Part shown: positions 45,658-52,445 of the stretch, piece after piece | Layout of the letters: each line of letters opens with the position of its first letter | How positions within the stretch are numbered: position 1 is the stretch's first letter | From: Sinorhizobium meliloti | GTDB taxonomy: Bacteria; Pseudomonadota; Alphaproteobacteria; Rhizobiales; Rhizobiaceae | Direction: 5' to 3' | NCBI RefSeq assembly: GCF_035610345.1 | Contig: NZ_CP141212.1 | Coordinates: 1,245,976-1,309,975 of the forward strand | DNA: 64,000 bases | Made by a program: the position numbers and the translations under genes | The notes under the pieces: model-generated | Told to the model about the DNA's origin: nothing | Databases searched by the model: none | What the model saw: only the letters and a program-made list of their open reading frames with translations

Positions 45658-46138
45658 GCATATTCTCTCCCGTCAGTGCTTTTTCCTGTATTTGGCGAAG
45701 CGCAGTTGCTGCCCCCGGGCACGCAATAGGTTGGTGTGCAACAGCTGTATCGGCACCGCGTATCGTAATGAGGATATCCACAGACATCAGCCTCTTGCGA
45801 AAACCAACGAATGCGGACCGGTCCCCGCAATAGGCAAGAACGCATCTAGCCTTGAAATACCCATCGTCAGTCCAGCAAGAAAAACCATTCTTCTTGAGAA
45901 AGCCAACAATGCCCGCTACATCTCCCCTAAATTCTCGGTGTAGATCTCGATAAATTCCGTCCATTTCAGCATGTTTTCTTGCAGCAAGCAGACGTTGCTT
46001 GACGTCGTGGAGGTCGCCGGCGGAGACTGTGACCGCCGTCCCTTGGAAGGCTGCCAGCAGTATTGCTGCGGCGAGCTTCCTTGCATTGGGAACAATGTGC
46101 TTAACCGACCTCGGTATAAGCGTCATCCGCCTAGGCAT
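45644..46138 (-). CDS. secreted four-cysteine island protein, copy 3
   Basis: A 164-residue exported protein. After a basic N terminus (MPRRMTLIPRSVKHIVPNAR) the export signal KLAAAILLAAFQGTAVTVSA leads to the mature sequence GDLHDVKQRLLAARKHAEMD, then FLKKNGFSCWTDDGYFKARC, VLAYCGDRSAFVGFRKRLMS and a final ACPGA. The four cysteines of the family are conserved. It is closest to the copy at 50246. ATG 46138 and ATG 46126 are both possible; the frame continues upstream only through the NDQQRAKL remnant. Confidence 0.72.
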   Translation of the reverse strand: MPRRMTLIPRSVKHIVPNARKLAAAILLAAFQGTAVTVSAGDLHDVKQRLLAARKHAEMDGIYRDLHREFRGDVAGIVGFLKKNGFSCWTDDGYFKARCVLAYCGDRSAFVGFRKRLMSVDILITIRGADTAVAHQPIACPGAATALRQIQEKALTGENMHRRE

Positions 46139-46251
46139 CGCTGATCGACGCAGATATTGCCACTCGCCGACATAATCGCCGAGCGAAGCGAAGGTCTTCA
46201 ATTTGGCTCGTTGTTGATCATTGAAGGCAAGGACCACGGTCGGGCTCCGAG

Positions 46252-46986
46252 TTATTTGACAGAATCAGAATTCCCATCGCGCTCGAATTGCGCAATGAGC
46301 AGCAACAGATTGCTGTGTATCGTCATCCAGTTCGGCATGTATTTCAGGGAAAAAGCATATCCTATATAGTTGTGGTGATCGCCATCGATGTAATCTAAGC
46401 TGCATCCCGGCGAGGTTATTCGTCCTGGATAGATGCAACGAATTATGATTTTGAAGCCTGCAGTGAAGTATACTGTGTCGTAAGGTTTCAAGTCTCCTTC
46501 CTTGCCGCTCAGGTTCAGAAACTTGATAAGCCCATTTTCGTCAGCCATTCTCTTGGCATAGCCACGCTCCACACTGTCCAGTGCGCTTTCATACGCGTGA
46601 CGCCAGGACGTTGCGTCAAAGTCTTTGCGGTGCACATAGACATGCAATTTGTCGCCGTACCCCAGTTCCTGCCATTTCTCGTCATCCTCCGCCCGATAGG
46701 GCCGCAAATCGGGCAGGAGCGCATCGAAGTTGAACGATTCAACCTTGACGCGGCCCTCTTTGGGCTTGGGCCAGCGGCCATGCTTCACATAGCCTTCCCA
46801 ATACATGTAGCGCTCGGGAATATCGAACTTGCGCCCACCCGGCAGTTCGATGCGTACTACCCCGTTGGCCAGGTAGTGTTGGCTTGCATATGAAAGGGCG
46901 TATTCGTTGGCGACCAGCCAACCGAGCCAAATCGCGCCAAGCGCGGAAAGTGCGATGAAAATGTTGCGCGCTCGAAATATGCCCAT
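46252..46986 (-). CDS. single-TM island protein, copy 2 (intact)
   Basis: A 244-residue protein with an N-terminal membrane anchor (FIALSALGAIWLGWLVANEY) and a soluble domain outside the cytoplasm, containing GVVRIELPGGRKFDIPERYM, YVKHGRWPKPKEGRVKVESF and RPYRAEDDEKWQELGYGDKL. It is the intact relative of the gene at 40285-41019. No family is recognised. It lies 68 bases after a boundary motif, exactly as in copy 1, and the leader DNA is the same. A role as a membrane-anchored immunity or binding protein is inferred from the setting only. Confidence 0.72.
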   Translation of the reverse strand: MGIFRARNIFIALSALGAIWLGWLVANEYALSYASQHYLANGVVRIELPGGRKFDIPERYMYWEGYVKHGRWPKPKEGRVKVESFNFDALLPDLRPYRAEDDEKWQELGYGDKLHVYVHRKDFDATSWRHAYESALDSVERGYAKRMADENGLIKFLNLSGKEGDLKPYDTVYFTAGFKIIIRCIYPGRITSPGCSLDYIDGDHHNYIGYAFSLKYMPNWMTIHSNLLLLIAQFERDGNSDSVK

Positions 46987-47053
46987 GGCTCCGACCGTGA
47001 CGATTGCAGAGCGTCTCGTGCTCTACGGCCGGAACCAAAGCGCAGAACCGACC

Positions 47054-47071
47054 TTATGCGCAAATAAGTTG
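47054..47071 (-). repeat. module-boundary motif, copy 5 (QLICA-stop)
   Basis: TTATGCGCAAATAAGTTG, identical to copy 1 and at the same distance from its following gene. The minus strand reads REQRPEKQLICA-stop. Confidence 0.75.
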
Positions 47072-47126
47072 CTTTTCTGGCCTTTGCTCGCGAGGCGTGT
47101 TGCCGTCGGAGGCGACCGCTTCAATA

Positions 47127-47275
47127 TCACCCGCCGCCGAAGACGAGTTGGATCTGTGCGGCCGTGAGGGGAGGCGGCCGCCCGAGGGGCTTGCCTTCCA
47201 GTTGGAGTGCTGGAGGCTCGATTGCGTCCGATCTCATTTCAATTACTGAAATAGATCTCTATTATTTCCGTGTGT
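47127..47275 (-). pseudogene. chimeric remnant, start of one island gene fused to the end of another
   Basis: The minus strand reads ISVIEMRSDAIEPP, where SVIE matches the FSIIEY start seen at 50259, followed by GKPLGRPPPLTAAQIQLVFG and a stop, which matches the end of the gene at 48220 (DPRAAVLPLTAAQIRLVYDE). It overlaps the end of the secreted-protein gene. An internal deletion between two paralogous modules explains it. Confidence 0.55.
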
Positions 47276-47777
47276 CTCCTCCACTTAGAAGGTATTCTTG
47301 TTTTTCTTTAAGAAGCGCGTTTGTGGGAGGGCACTCTGCCGGCTGATGAACCACTGAGGTCGTCACGTCTCTGCCGACCATTCCCACTGTTATCGTCATC
47401 AGTTCTCTTCGAAAGAACCGCCTGTCACCGCAATACGCAAACACACATTTCGCAGTCGGTACGCTACCCACGGAGCACGAAAATCCGGAAGCTCGTAAAA
47501 ATTCAACGATTTTTGGTCTGTTGCCTCCCAGCTTGCGCTCTATGCTTTGATAAATGCGATCCATCTCATCGTGTTTTCTCGCCGCTAGCAGACGTTGCTT
47601 GACGTCGTCGAGGTCGCCAGCGGAGACTGTAGCCACGGTCCCGTGGAAGACTGCAAGCAGAACTGCTGCTGCAAGCTTCCTCGCATTGTGAACAAGGTCC
47701 TTAGCCGCCCTTGGCGGGCCCAAATCGATGACGCATCTCTTCGTCTTTATTCCCGCAAAACTTCCGGTTTGCTGCAT
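47262..47777 (-). CDS. secreted four-cysteine island protein, copy 2
   Basis: A 171-residue exported protein. A long basic leader (MQQTGSFAGIKTKRCVIDLG) precedes the signal helix KLAAAVLLAVFHGTVATVSA. The mature part is GDLDDVKQRLLAARKHDEMD, FLRASGFSCSVGSVPTAKCV, FAYCGDRRFFRRELMTITVG and HQPAECPP, with the four family cysteines. AAAGGTG precedes ATG 47777. The 80 bases before it, from the boundary motif on, are nearly the same as before copy 1, which supports duplication with the leader. Confidence 0.75.
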   Translation of the reverse strand: MQQTGSFAGIKTKRCVIDLGPPRAAKDLVHNARKLAAAVLLAVFHGTVATVSAGDLDDVKQRLLAARKHDEMDRIYQSIERKLGGNRPKIVEFLRASGFSCSVGSVPTAKCVFAYCGDRRFFRRELMTITVGMVGRDVTTSVVHQPAECPPTNALLKEKQEYLLSGGDTRK

Positions 47778-47858
47778 TGTAGCACCTTTAGGCAGCCCAA
47801 CGTCGCAGGCGAAACGCCAAGTCCGCAACGCTCAATGGTATTGAGCATAGAGATTGGA

Positions 47859-47876
47859 CTATGGACAAATAAGTTG
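47859..47876 (-). repeat. module-boundary motif, copy 6 (QLICP-stop)
   Basis: CTATGGACAAATAAGTTG; the minus strand reads SPAPQLICP-stop. It is followed by the same GCTCAAT/ATTGAGC hairpin as copy 2. Confidence 0.7.
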
Positions 47877-48150
47877 TGGCGCAGGACTTCTGCTCCTTGT
47901 GCGCGTGCGGGAGCGGGAGAATGAACAGGGGGAGGGCGCCGGTACCGCCGCAACGTTTGGTCTCAGCCAATACCTGACATATCTGATGCCAAGCGACCCG
48001 CCGGCATCCGTCGCCAGCTCGATCCGCTGCGAGCGGTCGAAGATGTCGCGGCCGTCGTCGCCATAAAGAGTGAGCGTCCATTGTCCGTGGGCGTTCGTTG
48101 TGATCAGGTTTCGGGAGGCAAAGCGTCCGCCCGGCCCATTGGATACTGCA
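47859..48150 (-). pseudogene. C-terminal fragment of a larger island protein
   Basis: The minus strand reads GPGGRFASRNLITTNAHGQW, TLTLYGDDGRDIFDRSQRIE, LATDAGGSLGIRYVRYWLRP and ends QLICP-stop. It is the uninterrupted version of the last third of the remnant at 42276-42900. It starts abruptly at the boundary motif at 48151, with no start codon of its own, so it is a truncated piece placed there by rearrangement. Confidence 0.55.
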
Positions 48151-48168
48151 TTATGCGCAAATAAGTTG
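48151..48168 (-). repeat. module-boundary motif, copy 7 (QLICA-stop)
   Basis: TTATGCGCAAATAAGTTG; the minus strand reads CAKQLICA-stop. Here the motif abuts the truncated C-terminal fragment directly. Confidence 0.7.
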
Positions 48169-48219
48169 CTTGGCGCATTTCGGACGATCAGCCGGCGAAC
48201 TCGTCTCTTTCCATGATGG

Positions 48220-48537
48220 TCATTCGGCTGACGGGGCAATGGCGAGCTCGTCGTAGACGAGCCGGATCTGTGCGGCCGTGAGGGGGAGGACGGCCGCCCG
48301 AGGGTCTTGCCTTCCAGCTGGCGTGCCGAGCACTATTTCGGAAATCACATCGAGCGTATTCATCTCGTATCCCACGGGAATGCTGCCATATTTTCCGCTA
48401 ATACGAGCCTCCGCCGTAAGCCATATGTGAGTACATATCCACATAGACGGTGGCACGTTACCGGCTTCCCAATGCGCTTGAGCATCTTCCCACCCCAAGC
48501 TTTTGCGAAGGTTTTTTCCCGAAGCCGTCTCCGTCAT
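48220..48537 (-). CDS. small island protein, second gene of a coupled pair
   Basis: A 105-residue protein beginning MTETASGKNLRKSLGWEDAQ, with HWEAGNVPPSMWICTHIWLT, MNTLDVISEIVLGTPAGRQD and PLTAAQIRLVYDELAIAPSA. No family is recognised and there is no signal peptide. Its ATG overlaps the stop of the membrane-anchored gene before it (ATGA), so the two are coupled. Relatives of its end are seen at 47127 and, frameshifted, at 48895. The two-gene layout mirrors the pairs headed by the secreted proteins. Confidence 0.62.
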   Translation of the reverse strand: MTETASGKNLRKSLGWEDAQAHWEAGNVPPSMWICTHIWLTAEARISGKYGSIPVGYEMNTLDVISEIVLGTPAGRQDPRAAVLPLTAAQIRLVYDELAIAPSAE

Positions 48538-48884
48538 TTCTCGCCCCTCGATACGTCCCAAAATTCAACTCGACCGCGCAGTCCGAATGCCGCCGTGAGG
48601 ATAACCGGTTTTGAAAAAGGTGGGTCCTTTACTTCGCATCCCACGAAGAAGCTCACATTAGGCATGGGGTCATTTTCCGTCTCCTCGAACCTATAACATG
48701 TTGCGTAAATAATTCTATCGGACTCCCCAAATTCAGACAAGTATCGCTCCAATTTAGCTAGCGTCTGATCCTCCGGAGATCTGCTATCATTGAGACTCTC
48801 TCCATATATATAGACAGAAAAAACTAGTATTGATGCAGAAATGATTACCAATAGCCGTCGCTTATTTCCAGATGTTCGTTCCAA
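48534..48884 (-). CDS. single-TM island protein, first gene of a coupled pair
   Basis: A 116-residue protein: a short basic start (LERTSGNKRR), one membrane helix (LLVIISASILVFSVYIYG), and an external domain with LNDSRSPEDQTLAKLERYLS, RIIYATCYRFEETE, VSFFVGCEVKDPP and GRVEFWD. Two cysteines may pair. No ATG is available; TTG 48884 is chosen because GAGGA lies seven bases before it. The frame runs on upstream only because it overlaps a decayed copy of the neighbouring gene. The family is unknown. Confidence 0.6.
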   Translation of the reverse strand: MERTSGNKRRLLVIISASILVFSVYIYGESLNDSRSPEDQTLAKLERYLSEFGESDRIIYATCYRFEETENDPMPNVSFFVGCEVKDPPFSKPVILTAAFGLRGRVEFWDVSRGEK

Positions 48885-48894
48885 TGTGATATCC

Positions 48895-49110
48895 TCAACT
48901 GCGCTTGGCTGCCATTCTGTCTTGCCTTCCAGTGGGCGTGCCGAGCACCATTTCGAAATCACATCGAGCTCCGTTGATATGAGCCGATGACAGTCGGACA
49001 ATGGGGGCCTGCCGGGCAAACCTACCGCTCTCTCCTCGATATTGCCGATCGCATAGCCGCCGGACACAAACCGATGCTGAACCAATTTCTCCCCGAAATT
49101 CAGGCCGTCA
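48895..49110 (-). pseudogene. frameshifted relative of the gene at 48220
   Basis: The minus strand reads GEKLVQHRFVSGGYAIGNIE, LPGRPPLSDCHRLISTELDV, and after one missing base EMVLGTPTGRQDRMAAKRS-stop. The sequence around the shift equals TLDVISEIVLGTPAGRQD of the gene at 48220 (TTTCGAAAT in place of TTTCCGAAAT). The stop lies on the ribosome-binding site of the next gene. The 105 bases beyond to 49215 show no gene. Confidence 0.5.
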
Positions 49111-49215
49111 GCCAGGAAACCGCCATAAACGCCGAACGTAAGTACATGACGCCATAGTCACCCTCAACAAGGTTGAGTAGAGTGTAAACAATCGCGTTTT
49201 GCGTTCCAGAATGAA

Positions 49216-49524
49216 TTACAATTCGTTGTCCTTGTGCGCCTCCAATACCTCACGCCAAATTAGGAGTTGTATAGGATTTCTGTTAAGTCTTGTTTTCATC
49301 ACACTGTCTTTTATTACGAAAGGATATAGCTTGGTAAGTATATAACTAAATAAGGAAAATGGTGCCGTTATCACCATCAGCACGGAAAGAATCTGAAAGA
49401 TTGTCTCAATGTGTCCACCAAATTTCGTCGAATCTCGGACTGATAGGACAAAAAATATTGCAACCCAAATTGCGACGAAAACGAAATTGAATATTGTGTT
49501 TATCTTCTTAGTCATCGCGTTCAT
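49216..49524 (-). CDS. small two-helix membrane protein, W family copy 2
   Basis: A 102-residue protein with two membrane helices (FVFVAIWVAIFFVLSV; IFQILSVLMVITAPFSLFSY) and the end LNRNPIQLLIWREVLEAHKD. It is a paralogue of the protein at 44034-44336. It starts 43 bases after the end of the frameshifted gene upstream, so it may belong to the same transcript. ATG at 49524 or three codons later. AT-rich codon use. The function is unknown; the size and topology are those of small immunity proteins. Confidence 0.62.
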   Translation of the reverse strand: MNAMTKKINTIFNFVFVAIWVAIFFVLSVRDSTKFGGHIETIFQILSVLMVITAPFSLFSYILTKLYPFVIKDSVMKTRLNRNPIQLLIWREVLEAHKDNEL

Positions 49525-49567
49525 ATACCACCAAAGTATATACTGCAGTGGAGAGTCTGTTTAGACA

Positions 49568-50259
49568 TCATGTGCCTCCGCTGTTGTGTTCTTCTAAAAC
49601 TTCGCGCCACGAGGGAACAGGGAGCGGCTGCACGCCGGACGGCTGCGGAGCGGGCGTCAACGAAGGCGCGATATCGCTTGGTCTAGGTGTTGGGGACGGC
49701 ACCACGCCACCGTATTGCCAATCCAAATACTCGGCGTGGGCGCGACCCGAATAGAAGCCCGGCGACGGAAGTTCGAACCGCCGGTTAGACAAGTCGACAT
49801 TGAGGCCCACGGGGTTGCCCTGGTAGGGAAGCGAATTCGGATCAATTCCGAGCATTCGCATGACGTAGGCGGCGGCGGAGTTGGAGTTGGCTTCGCGGGC
49901 TAATAGATTGGGGGTTAGCGCGTAGGCGACTTTCTTGCTGTAAAGGTCGCGTGCAAATGCTTCTATCTGAGAAATTAAGGCCGTTCCGAGAGCAGCCTCG
50001 ACGCTGGTACCGCCCGCTACCGTCGAGGGCAAATCAACTCCTATCTCGTCTCCCCCCCGAGGACATCTCGGGGATCGAGTGGACGCCCGGCGGACCTATA
50101 GTCTCCGTTGAGAAAGGAACCGAAATTCGATTCTCCAACCACCAGGCCATTTATCTCAGTTCGTATTCCGAGATGCGATATTTGTCCGGGCACAAAGCGC
50201 GAAATGCTTTCAATATCGTATTCGATGATCGAGAACCGGACGCCGCTATTTTCCGCCAT
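49568..50259 (-). pseudogene. second gene of the S-type module, copy 4, split by a G7 tract
   Basis: Two frames join into one protein of about 230 residues if one G is added to a run of seven at 50052-50058. The first reads MAENSGVRFSIIEYDI, PGQISHLGIRTEINGLVVGE and DPRDVLGG. The second reads DEIGVDLPSTVAG, ISQIEAFARDLYSKKVAYAL, REANSNSAAAYVMRMLGIDP and LPYQGNPVGLNVDLSNRRFE, and ends SWREVLEEHNSGGT after a proline-rich linker. The start overlaps the secreted-protein gene by 14 bases. A His in SHLGI and the NSNS site recall papain-like peptidases in outline, with Ser where Cys would be; this is a guess. No family is recognised. Confidence 0.7.
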
Positions 50260-50710
50260 GCATTTTTCCTCCCGTCAGCAATCTTTCTTGCGTCCCTTGA
50301 AGTGCCGCTTCTGTGCGAGGGCAGGCTGAGGGCTGATGAACAACAGAAGTATTTACGCCGCGTTCCGTTATAGTGACGCCGATTGTCATCAGTTCCTTGC
50401 GAAAGCCAATGAACGCCGATCGGTCGCCGCAATAGGCAAGAACGCATCTTGCCTTGAAATACCCATTGTTCGTCCAGCACGAGAAACCGTTATTCCTGAG
50501 AAAGCCAACGGTCTTCCTTACGTCTCCTTTGAGTTCTCGGGTTATGTCTCGATAAATCCGATCCATTTCATTGTGCTTTCTTGCCGCTAGCAGACGTTGT
50601 TTGACGTCGTCGAGATCGCCAGCGGACACAAGAGATGCCGTCCCGTGAATGATCGAGACCAGAACGGCCGTGGAAAGGATTAGGATTTTGGGCGCTGGAA
50701 GAGTGCACAT
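50246..50710 (-). CDS. secreted four-cysteine island protein, copy 4
   Basis: A 154-residue exported protein. The signal peptide is MCTLPAPKILILSTAVLVSI with cleavage after VSA. The mature part is GDLDDVKQRLLAARKHNEMD, FLRNNGFSCWTNNGYFKARC, VLAYCGDRSAFIGFRKELMT and HQPSACP. All four cysteines are present. It overlaps its partner gene by 14 bases, the best-preserved example of the pair. The leader before it is similar to that before the single-TM genes at 41019 and 46986. Confidence 0.75.
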   Translation of the reverse strand: MCTLPAPKILILSTAVLVSIIHGTASLVSAGDLDDVKQRLLAARKHNEMDRIYRDITRELKGDVRKTVGFLRNNGFSCWTNNGYFKARCVLAYCGDRSAFIGFRKELMTIGVTITERGVNTSVVHQPSACPRTEAALQGTQERLLTGGKMHGGK

Positions 50711-50776
50711 GGTTCCGACCGCGACTATTGCAGAGCGCTTTGCGCGCCACGGTCGAAACCAAACACACAAATAACG

Positions 50777-50794
50777 TTATGAGCAAATAAACTG
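50777..50794 (-). repeat. module-boundary motif, copy 8 (QFICS-stop)
   Basis: TTATGAGCAAATAAACTG; the minus strand reads MQFICS-stop. It is the rightmost copy and marks the right end of the island, 67 bases before the secreted-protein gene. 50795-51037 shows no gene. Confidence 0.65.
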
Positions 50795-51037
50795 CATTCA
50801 GGCGCTTTACGCCGCGTTGCTGCGAGATTGTCGTCTTCGCCGCGCCCTCGGCGCGGAAGAGTTTTTCAGCCCAGGACTTGGCCTGGCTGGATTCCAGTCC
50901 CTGGTGCAGAAATGACGGTCGAAGGGCGTGCGCTACGCAGGGCAGCGCGGCGTCCGGAATCGCTGTGGCTTCAACAAAGCGGCGAGGCGACTCGCAAGAG
51001 AAACCTGCGCAAAACACTGCCTGTCATAGGGAAGAAA

Positions 51038-51113
51038 TGGTGGGCGATGAGAGACTCGAACTCCCGACATCCTCGGTGTAAACGAGGCGCTCTACCAACT
51101 GAGCTAATCGCCC
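51038..51113 (-). tRNA. tRNA-Val (anticodon TAC)
   Basis: A 76-base cloverleaf with encoded CCA. Acceptor GGGCGAT pairs with ATCGCCC, the D-arm has TAGCTCAGTTGGTAGAGC, the anticodon loop reads TTTACAC, and the T-arm has GTTCGAGTC. Its 3' end faces the accessory island, a common insertion side. Confidence 0.96.
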
Positions 51114-51459
51114 TATCGCGTTGCCGGACGAGTGTCCGCCGCGTCGGTGGGCGTGATCTATGCGTAACCGGCGAAAACCGCAAGAGCGTTCGAGCGATTT
51201 TTTCGAATTTTTTATCGCGGACCGGGGCACCCGTCAGGAAGTCTGTGGACAAATTGGGCGGCGAAGGGAGGCGGCTGGCGAGGCAGGCGGCGCATTGTTG
51301 GTCGCTCCGCTGCGCCCGCATATAAAGGAAGGGCGAGCCCCCGAGGGGGTGAGGGCGTGCTCACCTTTGGTGCGCAGCTTTCGCAGACGGCAAAATCCTT
51401 GCCTGAAGCCATGCTGTGGACCAAAAAACGTTCCGTCACCGATTTGTTTTCAATCGCGC
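51114..51459. other. stretch without a supported gene
   Basis: Intergenic DNA between the minus-strand tRNA-Val and the plus-strand tRNA-Asp genes. It must hold the tRNA-Val promoter near 51114-51180. Open frames here are short and overlap on both strands; none shows a ribosome-binding site with a recognisable product. Confidence 0.5.
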
Positions 51460-51488
51460 TTGACACCCCAAAGCGAACCGCTTAGTTA
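51460..51488 (+). promoter_or_regulatory. promoter of the tRNA-Asp genes
   Basis: TTGACA at 51460-51465, a 17-base spacer and TAGTTA at 51483-51488 form a good housekeeping promoter. It lies 67 bases before the first tRNA-Asp. Confidence 0.55.
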
Positions 51489-51555
51489 GCCGCTCATCGA
51501 ACGGCAAGGCCGCTTCGGGCAGGGGCGCGCGAGCGCGTCTGGAAGGTCAAGAGAT

Positions 51556-51632
51556 GCGGGTGTAGCTCAGTCGGTTAGAGTGCCGGCCTGTCACGCCGGA
51601 GGTCGCGGGTTCGAGCCCCGTCACTCGCGCCA
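51556..51632 (+). tRNA. tRNA-Asp (anticodon GTC), copy 1
   Basis: A 77-base tRNA with encoded CCA. Acceptor GCGGGTG pairs with CACTCGC, the anticodon stem-loop reads CCGGCCTGTCACGCCGG, and the T-loop is TTCGAGC. Confidence 0.97.
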
Positions 51633-51701
51633 CTCTTGAAGGAATGCGGCATTCTCAAAAAGTGCCGATGATGAGATAATGGTCAGCGATGGCCATAATG
51701 C

Positions 51702-51778
51702 GCGGGTGTAGCTCAGTCGGTTAGAGTGCCGGCCTGTCACGCCGGAGGTCGCGGGTTCGAGCCCCGTCACTCGCGCCA
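51702..51778 (+). tRNA. tRNA-Asp (anticodon GTC), copy 2
   Basis: A second tRNA-Asp identical over all 77 bases to the one at 51556, 69 bases downstream. The two probably come from one transcript and a tandem duplication. Confidence 0.97.
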
Positions 51779-52079
51779 TTCTCTTCTCAAGTGGCTGACT
51801 CCCCCTATTTGTGCTTCCTTTTTTGCATTGCGGCAAAGTGTCTCGCCGCGGAATTCCTGGCGCCGGGAGGCCCGGCTTCCCGCGATTGCGCGCCTTGCCG
51901 CGCATCCTGCGGTGGGCGCATCCCCGCTATGCGCTGCGAACCGGTTTAAATGCCCCTTCGAGGCTTGCGCCCGGGCGCCGGCTGCGCTAACCACTCTGGC
52001 GTTGCAACATGCTTTTCGGCCTGCGGCATTCTTCGTTGAAGCGCTTTCATGGCGCCCTCCGCAGGCAGGGACGGATAAA

Positions 52080-52445
52080 ATGACAGAACTTCTCGGTTCC
52101 TACGTACCGATCGCGATTTTCATTGGGATCGCGCTGGTGATCGGCCTCGCACTTCTGGTCGCTCCTTTCGCCGTCGCCTTCAAGGCGCCTGATTCGGAAA
52201 AACTGTCGGCTTACGAGTGCGGCTTCAATGCGTTCGACGATGCCCGCATGAAGTTCGACGTCCGCTTCTATCTCGTGTCGATCCTTTTCATCATCTTCGA
52301 TCTCGAGGTCGCCTTCCTCTTCCCCTGGGCGGTTTCGTTCAAGGAGTTGGGCTGGTTCGGCTTCTGGTCGATGATGGTCTTCCTTCTGGTCCTGACGGTC
52401 GGCTTTATCTATGAATGGAAGAAGGGAGCGCTGGAATGGAATTAG
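52080..52445 (+). CDS. nuoA: NADH-quinone oxidoreductase subunit A
   Basis: A 121-residue complex I membrane subunit with three helices. The conserved loop between helices 1 and 2, [20 protein letters not shown], contains the Cys that lies near the quinone site, followed by [20 protein letters not shown]. It starts the nuo operon; the 301 bases between the tRNA and this gene (51779-52079) contain no gene and should hold the promoter. Its end overlaps the nuoB start by ten bases. Confidence 0.96.
   Translation: MTELLGSYVPIAIFIGIALVIGLALLVAPFAVAFKAPDSEKLSAYECGFNAFDDARMKFDVRFYLVSILFIIFDLEVAFLFPWAVSFKELGWFGFWSMMVFLLVLTVGFIYEWKKGALEWN

Noticed and set aside
41087-50794. CRISPR array
   Set aside because: The recurring 18-base motif is irregularly spaced (about 0.3 to 2.6 kb) with genes between, and it reads as a protein end; no cas gene is present.
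40025-51113. Integrative element with att sites
   Set aside because: No direct repeat of the tRNA-Val 3' end was found at the left border, and no integrase or transposase lies inside.
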